From Pyropia haitanensis (taxonomy: Eukaryota; Rhodophyta; Bangiophyceae; Bangiales; Bangiaceae): a DNA stretch of 64,000 bases. How positions within the stretch are numbered: the first letter of the stretch is position 1; every line of letters begins with the position of its first letter. Where the stretch lies: assembly GCA_008729055.1 (NCBI GenBank), contig SDUX01000010.1, positions 558,001 through 622,000 on the forward strand, written 5' to 3'. This document shows positions 44,756-54,057 of this stretch, in pieces. Made by a program: the position numbers and the translations under genes. The notes beneath the pieces are model-generated. The model saw only the letters and a list, made by a program, of their open reading frames with translations. It did no database searches and was not told the origin of the DNA.

Positions 44756-46798
44756 TCAACGTAGTGATCGGTGGGCCAGATACGCAGCGTGACATGACAA
44801 CGGTACGCGAGGGCTCTCAGGTCGCGATAAGTAGCTCTCCACAACTCCTTCTTGGGTATACTGGCGACCGTGACATGTCCGCACACCCCCTCCCAGAGGC
44901 GTCGTGGAGAGGGGTTCAGGAGTATACTGGTCAGGCGATGTATCCCCAATTGGAAGAATGGCCTCTGTGAGAGGGTCTAGTACACGCCGTTCTCGAGATA
45001 CGCGTCCGCGAATATTTGTACTGGGCCCATTTTAGACCATTTCAGCCCAATCTGGGGTGCTGTGTGGTACCAACCACGAGTATCCCGCAGTATACCCCAG
45101 TAGCAGTGGTACGTTTTCGCGACGATGTGATGCGACAAAAATCCGGAACATCGCATCGCGAGCCGCTGCAAGAAGAATAAAAGGACACAAAGCGCAATAT
45201 GACTGCCATACGGACGCTTCACAGTGCTTTTGAGTGCTTTCTTCGAGAGCACAGTACCGAGGCACATCAAAGAGCAATGTGGAACAGTTTTAGCTTGAAG
45301 CGATCATTAACGCCGTTGTTATGCCTTATTCTTGACCGGCCTAGCTATATGGAATCTACCTTTAAGAATTTGGGCACAGGGGTGCGACGCGATCTCTACG
45401 AGGTCCCCCCACGTGGAGAGCCCATAGGGTCCCTACAAAAGGGATGCTGAGGTACAGCCTGGACCACAGCAGTGCTCATTGTTCTCCTTTCCTCAGAGCA
45501 GGCGGGACGTTTCCCAAAGACAAATGCAGTTCCCCGCAAGATCAATAGAAGAGAAGCTCTCTGGGGCTACAAACCAGACAAACACTCCGTATTTTTTGCG
45601 CAGACCTCATGAAGGCATGTTTTGGAAGCTGCTGCTGTGCTTTGTTTTCCGTATAGGAGGCTGATGGCGATGGGACCTCGGGGCAACCGACGGATCCGCG
45701 AGTACCATGAGTGGCCACATCGTCAATGTACGATATTTCTATAGAAAAAACACATGAACGTGGAGTACATGACGCGATGAGCACAATGATGTGCAGCATG
45801 CAGCACATAGCTGTGCAGCTCCCGTGCCAAGACTGTCCCGCCTACTCGACGGGGGACCTGGGACAGACGACTCAATATGAGATTTTTTCAGTTTCACTCC
45901 CAAATACGAATCTTGTCACCGCGTCTCTAAAGCGTTCCCAAAGGCTATCTACTAGGGCATTTTCACGAACGTGCTTTCGATAAGTAAGAATCGGCTCTGG
46001 TGGGGCCGATTACGGGCGGCTCGCCATCATTCGGCACACAGTCGCGATACTGCATTGCGACGGAGGGTGGCGATCTTGGGGCAGGCAGCCTGTCGCGCTC
46101 CAGAGGGCCGCGTGCCACAGGCCACAACACGCCCTGATATCGGGGACGCATGACCCCGAAAAAGGGGCAACTTTTTTCGGTAGCGCCTCCGCGCGGGGCG
46201 CCCCAGGCGGGCATGGCGCGGGCGTCGCTGCCGCCGCCGCCCCCGTCGCCGTGGTGGGCGGCGAGGAGCCCTAGCCGCCGCGCGGCTGCGGTGGCGGGCG
46301 CGCCCCCTGCTGGGTGTGGGGGGGGTGGCGGGGTGGCGGGGGGGGTGGTGGAGGAAGGGGGGGGAAAGAGGGAGTCGGTGGCTCTGGCGGGAGGGGCGAC
46401 CGCGATGGAGAAGGGGGGAAGCTTGACGGCGGCAGCGACGAGCGATTGTGGCAGTGGGGGGTGGTGGCGACGGCAGCGGAGGCTGTGGTGATGTTGCCGC
46501 CGACACCGCCGCCGCCGCCGCCGCCGACACCGCCGCCGCCGCCGCCGCCAACACCGCCGCTGCCGCCGCCGCCGCCGCTCCGACTTCGACGCCGGCATGT
46601 GGGCCGTTGCCGGGGGCGGCGGCAGCGGGGGTATCCCTCCCAGCGGCCGGCGCCACCATGCTGCTCGCGCTGTGCGCGACGGCGCTGGTCGACGACGCGC
46701 CCCCGCTTTCCCCGGTGCCTGGGTGTAGTCGCGCCGCCGCAGCAGCCGCCACCGCCGCGCGCGACGCCGCTGCACCGCCGCGGCCTCGAGCCCCGCCT
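44756..46798. other. A/T-richer gene-poor region
   Basis: The stretch 44756-46010 is among the least GC-rich of the window, with recurrent GTATACTGG/AGTATAC words (near 44855, 44920, 45088). Only short open frames, none recognised. From 46150 it returns to low-complexity GC-rich sequence. Confidence 0.4.
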
Positions 46799-47100
46799 GT
46801 GAATAATTCTCTGTGTGATGTGAACCTGGCGGCGGTGCGTCGTTGCATGAGCACTTGACCTGGCTTAACGGTGGGCGTGCATTTTGGATTCTCACATGGT
46901 AGCTTCTCTGGGTGTGGGCGCAGGTTCGATTCCTGCGGTGTGCGTTGCTGTGCGAGACTGTACGCGACGGCCGGTCACGGGTGAATGTGAATAGGGATGT
47001 ATGTGAATAATTCTCTGTGTCATGTGAACCTGGCGGCGGTGCGTCGTTGCATGAGCACTTGACCTGGCTTAACGGTGGGCGTGCATTTTGGATTCTCACA
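46799..47100. repeat. 98-bp direct repeat pair flanking a tRNA B-box-like sequence
   Basis: 46799-46896 is repeated at 47003-47100 (offset 204 bp, one mismatch seen). Between them lies GCAGGTTCGATTCCTGC (near 46929-46945), a perfect T-arm stem-loop containing the pol III B-box consensus GGTTCGATTCC. No acceptable acceptor stem or A box is found, so a functional tRNA is not called. A tRNA-derived short interspersed element fragment or LTR-like repeat pair is possible. Confidence 0.6.
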
Positions 47101-48118
47101 CCGCCAGCCCTGCCAGCCACGGCCCCACCGTCGTCGGGCCCATCGCGGCCGCCGCCGCTGCGGTCAGCGGCGCCCGCCGCGGCTGACGCCGACACGCTGC
47201 GCGTAGAAGGGCTCGGGCAGAGGAGCTCCGACACTCCCGAGCCCGTCGACGAGGTCGGGCTGCACGCCGGTGACGCGAGCGCCGCGTCGGTGGCGGCGGC
47301 GGCGGCGGCGGCCGAGGCGGCCGCCGCGGCAGTGGTGGAGGAGGTCGTTGCCAAGGGGGTGGGCATGCCGCCGGCGGTGGCGGGCGCGGCGGCGGCAGTA
47401 CCCGTCGTGGTAGGCCCCCCGCCGGGCGGCGCCCCCGCTCACGCCGCAACGACGGCGCCTCCGCGGGCACAAACGCGCGGAGGCCGGCGCACACCGTCCG
47501 CGGCGGCTCGTCGACGACAGGATGAGGATGTGGAGGGAGGGCGCCTCGGGGTAGGGCGCGACGGCTGTCACCGCCGAGACGCGGAGGTCGGTGGTGAGCG
47601 CGGCGGCCGCAGCAGGGGGGGAAGGTCATCCGCGGGGGTCGCCGCCGCCGCCTTGGCCGCCGCCTTGGCCGCCGCCTTGGCTGCCGCCTTGGCCTTCTTC
47701 GCCTCGGCTATGGCCGCTCGGGCGACCGCCACGCCACCCGCGGGGGGAGGGGCGTCCGCCGCGCGCGCCGCCGCCACCGCACCGCCGGCCGGCACGGGGG
47801 CGTCGTCGAGCGCGCCTTCAGCGGTCGCCAGCAATGGCGGTGACGGCGCCACCCGCGCCGCGGCGCCAGGTGTTGCGGTGGGACGACACCAGCGCCGCAC
47901 CGACGGTGGTGGCTGGCGCGGCGGCAGGCTCGGCGGCGGGCGTGGCGCTCGCCACAGGGCGACTGCGGCGGCTGCGGCGGCAGTGGCGGTGGTCGCGGGC
48001 GTGGCACTGCTCCCTACCGGGGGTGCTGTGGCTGCGGCTGGTGGTCCGTCGCTGCCAGCCGTGACGCTGCTGGGCCCGACGGGGCGCATGGAGGGCACCC
48101 TCCACCGCTCCGTGCTGG
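47101..48118. other. Low-complexity region upstream of hypothetical gene
   Basis: Open on both strands but only Ala/Arg/Pro/Gly-rich. The plus frame around 47900-48115 (ending TLLGPTGRMEGTLHRSVLAG) looks the most protein-like and may be the N-terminal part of the gene at 48128-49621, joined across a G-run at 48119-48127. Confidence 0.3.
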
Positions 48119-48127
48119 CAGGGGGGG

Positions 48128-49621
48128 GTGGGCCGCGGCCCACCGCCGGCGACGACTCTCGGCCGCGGCCCGCCGTGGCCGGCGGCGGGCGCGGCGAGCG
48201 TGCGTAGCGGCGGCAGCGGGAGCGGCGGCGGTAGCCTGTCTTACAATGAGATGGAGGCGCTTCTGGGCAGCGACGGTGGCGGCGGCGGCCGCGGCGGCGG
48301 CGGCGGCAGCAGCGGCAGGCGTGGCGGTGGGGGTGGTGGCGGTGGTAGGCCGGCCGCTCTTTCAGTCGTGTCCCAGGTGATGATTGAGGCCGCGCTCAAC
48401 GCCTGCTGGGCCGCCGCGCTCGTCGACGTGCGCCGATCACTGCGGCTGGCGTTGCCGCATGAGCTCCTCGTGGGTAGGTTGGGTGGCGTGGAGGGAGCGC
48501 GCGTCGGGGATGGGGTGGAGGGGGTGGTGGGCCTGTGGTGGGCCTCGAATTGAATGGCCCCAGCCTGTGGTGGTGGCCCTGCGTGTGGCTGTCTGGTGGG
48601 CGGCCCGCTGCGCTCCCCTCTCGTGAGGAGGCACTGGGGCGACTCGCGGGGCGGCTGCTGACCGTCGCCGCCACCCCATACCGTGGCTCTGCTACGCGCT
48701 GTTTTTTCTTCGTGCCGCTGCTTTCGCGTTTGCATTCTTTCTCCTACATACCTCCGCCATCCCCGCCTACCCTACCCCCACCCCGCAGAAGACCCTGACC
48801 CGGCCGCCGCCATCTCTGCCGCCGTGGCCAAGGCGCATGCTGCCACGGCGGTTGCCCGCCTCGCCGCCGTCTGCGAGGGGGTCCCGCCGCGGGTGCGGGG
48901 GGTGACTGCGACGGCGCTCGCCGCTGCCGCTGCCGCTGCTGCTACTGCCGTCACTGCCCACGCCGGCGGGGACGTTAATGTCGATGCCCCCGATGACGGC
49001 GTTGGCGGTCAAGTCGACAGCGTGGACGGCGCTGCCGGCGAGGAGAGAGTCGGTGGTGCGCGGCTTGCCCCCACGGATGGCGCCCCCGGCGCAGGCGGTG
49101 GGCGTGCTGCGGCGGCGCTCGCCGCCCGGCACCTCCCCGCGGACGTCCGCGCCGGCTTGGCGCCAGCGGTGGTGGCCATCGCGGCCATCGCGGCTGCCAC
49201 GGGCGCCAGTAGCGGCGGTGGCAGCGGTGGCGGTGGCGGTGGCGATGGCGGTGGCGGTGGCGGTGGCGGCGGCGGTGGCGGGGACGGTGACGATGGCAGT
49301 TGCGGAGGCAGTTGCGGTGGCGGTGGCGGTGGCGGTGGCGGTGGCGGTGGCGGTGGCGCTGGCGAAGGCGGTGGCGGCGGCGGTGGCGGCAGCGGTGGCG
49401 GGGACGGTGACGATGGCAGTTGCGGAGGCAGTTGCGGTGGCGGTGGCGGTGGCGGTGGCGGTGGCGGTGGCGGCGGTGGGGGCGTTGGGCCGTGGGCGGC
49501 GTGCATGGCGGCGGCCGTCGCCGCGTCCACTGCAGGGCGTGCTGTGCGCTTCGGCGCGCTGCTGCGGCTTGCAGCGGCCGGCGCGGCGGGTGCGGGAGGG
49601 AGCTTTTTTCCGCTCGGGTGA
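48128..49621 (+). CDS. Hypothetical Gly/Ala-rich protein, one intron
   Basis: No family recognised. A 315-nt intron (48474-48788; GG/GTAGGT donor, CCCCGCAG acceptor) lies between two exons in the same frame. Exon 1 includes SLSYNEMEALLGSDGG and an amphipathic stretch SVVSQVMIEAALNACWAAALVDVRRSLRLALP. Exon 2 begins EDPDPAAAISAAVAKAHAATAVARLAAVCEG and continues through acidic, then poly-Gly sequence to GPWAACMAAAVAASTAGRAV and a stop at 49621. The left boundary is a frame edge, not a proven start; the first in-frame ATG is 48251. Support comes from the splice signals and frame agreement only. Confidence 0.42.
49281..49490. repeat. 120-bp repeat within (GGTGGC)n tract
   Basis: GGGACGGTGACGATGGCAGT begins at 49281 and again at 49401. 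Both are followed by the same TTGCGGAGGCAGTTGCGG and a (GGCGGT)n run. It encodes poly-Gly interrupted by DGDDGSCGGSCG in the hypothetical protein. Confidence 0.85.
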
Positions 49622-49661
49622 GGGGGGTTCATTGTGGTCGACGCGGCCGTCTGACAAGCCA

Positions 49662-49692
<31 letters not shown>

Positions 49693-51359
49693 CGCGGGCG
49701 CCACCGTCATCCATGGCAGCGGTCTCCCCCGGTGGCCACCGGCGGCGCCCGCTTCTCCCCGACCGCGGCAGCACCAGCGGCGGCCAAGCCGGCCGCGGCC
49801 GCCTGTCGTCTGTCTGTACGACTCGGCGGTGGCACGCCGTGGCGGCGGCGGCGGCCATCCCCACCACCGGAATGGACACCTACGGGGCGGTACAGCCGCG
49901 GGGTGCGAGGGGTGTGCCGCCGCTCCTGTGGCCGCCATGGCGGTCGCCGCGTCCCTGGGGTTACCGACCGTGCACCGCCGCTGACATCACGCACCACTGT
50001 CCCACGCTACCAAATAGGGTCACGAACGGAGAGACGGCAGCAGTAGTCGACGGACCGTGACAAAGTTGTTCAACAACGAACACAAAAACAGGGGAAAAGC
50101 AGAAAGCATAAAAGCAGGTGATGCCCAGGGACCGCCCAGTTTCCAATCGGATGGGCAGGCAGATCGTGTAGCCACGTACGACTACGTAGCCCCCTTAGAT
50201 TCCCCCTGCTGGAGGCCAAGAAGGCAAACTCTCCTCTCCACGAAGGCAGCGCGGGCACCTGCTACACACCTTGTCGACTTGCTTTGACTCACCCCTGCCC
50301 GTCATAAGGAATCGAACAACTGCAGTGGGGGATGACGAAGTGAGGGCAACCCGGGAGGCATGTTGTCACCAGTAGCGTTGTAGTGTTAGTGCGCAGAAGA
50401 GCGTTGGAGGATGAGAGGCGGAAGCTGGTCGCCACGTGGGATACGACGAAAAACATTGAGCAGAGGGGAGAGAGAACAACGAGTACACGTACAGTGCTCG
50501 CAGTTGTTTTTGAGCAGGCTGTACCCATTCTTCTGCTTCATCAGGTAGTCAGCACGAGCCAGGATGAGTTCCATCGTAGGTTTTAGGTCCCCGCTGCGGT
50601 GGCCCAGCTTCATAGTGTAGACCTTCCTATTTGGAGAGATTGGCCGGGCAGCCATCTTGCGGGCCTTCATCTTCCACTTTGAATCGCCTTTCGCTGGGGA
50701 GCAGGAAAGCGGACAACGAGCAGAGCACAGCACGCGCGACGGAAGGGCGTAACAGCACCGGTCAGTGTTCCACACTCGCGCAATGGGCAGCCGCTCAGCA
50801 TCGGAAGACATGCCAGACCCCTCTCGGAACACAACCGGAAATCAAAGAAGCGTCACGCCCCGCCTCAAAACGCAGCGAGTAGGTACCAACAAACGTACTG
50901 AAGTGGAGGACCATGTGCTCCCCATCAATGAGGTCCAGATACAACTCGAAGTGAACGGCACGCTTGCGGCATATGAAGCAGCCGAGGGAGAACTCGATCA
51001 AGAACACGTCGAGCGGCTGTGCCCGTGAATAGGTCCTCAAGGTCTCCGGTGTCTTGCTGTTGGTCGAGTAGGTCCACGTCGAACCGGCGACTGTGCCCTC
51101 CCCGCGCGCGTCTTCGCCGCTCCCGTCGGCTCGAGCGGGAGTTGCATCAGCAGCAGCCTGTCTTTGCGGCGGGCGCGTCGTCGCGGCCAGGGGGGCGGCA
51201 GCGGCGGCCGGTCGGCCGCCACTACCCGGCCCCTGCCGCCGCCGACGACGGCCGTCGACAAGGACGGGCGGCGCGGCGGGGCGGCGCGCGGGGTCGGCTG
51301 GTGGCGCCGCCGCCGCCTGCCTCGGCGTGCGCGGCATGGCGGTGGTGGCGCTCTCCGCC
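49662..51359. repeat. 1.7-kb segmental duplication, copy B
   Basis: Counterpart of 29677-31374. It starts about 40 bp after the stop of the preceding gene. Unlike copy A, homologous sequence continues without a telomere-like repeat into unique DNA at 51360, so B keeps the native 5' side of its LRAT-like gene and is the better candidate for the ancestral copy. Confidence 0.95.
50386..51337 (-). CDS. LRAT/NlpC-P60-like acyltransferase domain protein, copy B
   Basis: Same two-exon structure as copy A: exon 1 51337-50887, intron 50886-50694, exon 2 50693-50386. It retains the catalytic-His block (AVHFELYLDLIDGEHMVLHF) and the LLKNNCEHC box. Compared with A, exon 2 differs by one Arg-to-Lys change and two silent changes; exon 1 has a few substitutions in the low-complexity N-terminus only. 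Unique sequence upstream of 51337 gives this copy room for its own promoter. The domain assignment rests on the His block, NCEH box and their spacing after splicing. Confidence 0.64.
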
Positions 51360-54057
51360 GCAACGCCGGTGGCGGGTGGCGGCCGGGACCGGCAGCGGTG
51401 CCCGAGGGGGTGCCGCAGGTAGGGAGGGGCGCGTCGGTCGGATGGGGGGAGGGGGGGTCCAAGCGGTGGGGGTAGTAGGGTGGGAGGCCGGGTGGTGATT
51501 GAGGTTGGGTTGAGGCGAGTTGGTGGGGATGCATCGTCCCTTCTCCCCCCCCATCCCCATGCTCGGGTTGCCCTTTTATGCCCGTGTGCCGCGCTCGTCT
51601 GGCGCCGAGCGACCTGCGCAGCCCTCAGGACAGGGGTAGCGCTCTCTGGACCGAAACCGCCCTAGTCAGAGGGGATGGCGTCAAGGACCCCGACGGCGGG
51701 CATGGATGGCGGTGGTTGCCCACGCTTGAGACGGCCGCCTTCCGCCGGCGGACGCGGCCGACCAATCGCAACCACCATTTGTGGGCGGATGAGCCACACT
51801 GTCGGCTTTGCCCTGAGTTGGACCACGACGGACGCCGCGGTGGCGGCCCCGGGGCGAGGACTTCCTGCGGTCACGCACGGGCCACAACCACCGGCTCGTC
51901 GCGCCACCGCGTCGAGATGACGTGTGCGAGTGTGCGTGGCCTACCGAGCGGGTGCGGGCGGCTCGCCAGCTCGTCCCGCCACCGCTCGGCCCATGTCCTC
52001 GCGAGAGCGACCTTTTTGGTCCGCGCTGGCGGTATTGTAGCCACGGTACGTTCTCAGCCGGGCCCGCCAGCAAGCCGGGCCCATCCACGGGTGCACACGT
52101 CCGCCGCGCGTCCACCCGATCTTCTCTCCCGTGTGCGAGGTGCGTGATACTGGGGACAACCACGCACCCAAAGGGACCACTCACATAGCAGAATGGCCAT
52201 TGTAGGAAAGACAAGAGGGGCCACAGAAGGAGGTCTCAGATGCAGCGCCCGGCCAGAGGTCCAGGCTGCAACACTGGGTCAATTTCATGCAGTCGAGATG
52301 ACCCGTCCGCAACCCCCACGAGCCGTGGTCGTTCAAAGACAGAGCAGGCACGTGCGTAGGCGGTTCTCAAATCCAGCACCCGAGCCCACGCGACCACGGT
52401 TCGTCGAGGGCACGACGACGGACACGCAGCATGAGCGGCAGCCGGTCAGAGAATGAGGTCGCCTCGTTGGTTCCGCGCCATCAGGGTCCATCACATTGGA
52501 CCAGTCAAACTCGCTCTTTGCAGCAAGATGGGAGCGCAATGAATCAACAGAGCGGAGGGGGGGGGGGCGCGGATGAGATGGGTTTATCGCCCCGGCACCC
52601 TCCCCCCATGGGTGGGGGGCACTGGGTCCGTTGGGGCGGCGTCTGGAAGGTGACGACATACAGGGCGGAAGTCCGGGACAACAAAGAACAGGCCTTTTGC
52701 GACAGGCCGCGGCCAGCCGACCACCTCCCTCGGTGAGCGCGGCGAACGCCGCGCGCGGCGGTGCAGACGCGGACGCACACGCGGGCGCGTCGGGGCCCCC
52801 GCGACGGCCACGGGCAGGCACACCGCACGATGCGGTGTCTGGAGCCTCGCTGCATGGATCTCCCGCCGCAGGGAGACAGGGCGGCCGGGGGGGGGGCGGG
52901 ACGAGGTGAGGGGTGTGGGCCATAGCGGGCGCGTGGATGCGAGCGCAACCGCCGCGGGGGTGGGGGCTCGCGCGCCTGGCCAAAAGCCGGCCAAGAGGGG
53001 GGCGCCGCGGCCGGACAGTGTGGGTGGGCGGCGCCTCGGTGACCCCAAACGGGGGAAGCCAGGGAGCGGTCGGCGGCCGCCGCCGCCGCGACGGGCGGGA
53101 GCGGCCGCAGGTGCGGCGGCGGGGGGGGAGCGCTCGCGCGACACCTTGCCGCTGCCCCCGCCGCGCCTAGAGTGTGGGGCCGTCACGCCGCCCCCCGCCG
53201 CCTTTGCCGGCAGCGTTGCGCCCGCGCCTCTACGCGGGGGTCGTGGACGTGCCGCCCCCACCGCAGAAGCAACCACCCACTGTCGGGGCACGCGCTTGTG
53301 GGGCTAGACGGAGACGGAGGCACCGGCCACGACCGCAGCCGGCCCGCCCCGACTCTGTGGATGAGAGGTGACGGTGCGGTGGCCACGACGGGCGGGGAGC
53401 CGCCAGCGCTCACCCCCCCCCCCGGGCGCGCCATTCCCCCGAACAGTGACCACCACCCGCGCCGTCTTGCACGACCGCCACCGCCACCCCCGCCGCCACG
53501 GCCGCCGCGGCCGCCGTCGATGTCGTCGGCCAATGGCCACCGGGCACGTCGATGGCCGGCTCCTCTCCTTCCTCTGGTGGGGGAGAGCGGCGGCCGTCAC
53601 GCGGCACAGACGCCGCGGGGGTGGAACGCAAGGTGGGGGGTGGCGTGTGCCCTCGCCCCCGCCCAGACGCGCTCGCCCCCGCCGCGCGCCCGACCGCCGT
53701 GGCAAGCAGCCCGCGGACGGGCGGCTGCGTCTGCCGCTGCAACTGCAGCGCGATGGGGAGGGGGGGTGCCGGTCCGGTGCGGCCAGGATGCCGGCCCCGC
53801 CCCTGCGCGCCTTTGGTCACAAGCGTGTCTCCCGGCTGCCGGCCAGGCGTCGTCTGCCAGGGCGGCGAGACTCTTGCGTCCGTCGCCCGTTGTTTTGCTC
53901 TTGACTGCAGTAGCAGTACGGCCTGTGTGTCCATTTTCCTCATGCAGGCAGCCGTTGCGGGCTGTCTGTAGCGTTTGCGCGCGCACTGGTCTCACCCAAA
54001 GAGGACAGGACGCTCTCGTCACCAGCGGCCCAAAGCGTGCCCGTGCTCCCTCCCAGC
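51360..54057. other. Intergenic region, no recognised gene
   Basis: Several open frames on both strands but none with a domain. Stretches around 51900-52540 and 53880-54020 are less GC-rich and may include untranslated or promoter sequence; the last is downstream of the helicase stop. No repeats of note beyond G-runs. Confidence 0.35.

Noticed and set aside
46900..46960. Functional tRNA gene
   Set aside because: T-arm and B-box are perfect, but no acceptor stem pairs convincingly, the A box is absent and the spacing leaves no room for an anticodon arm.
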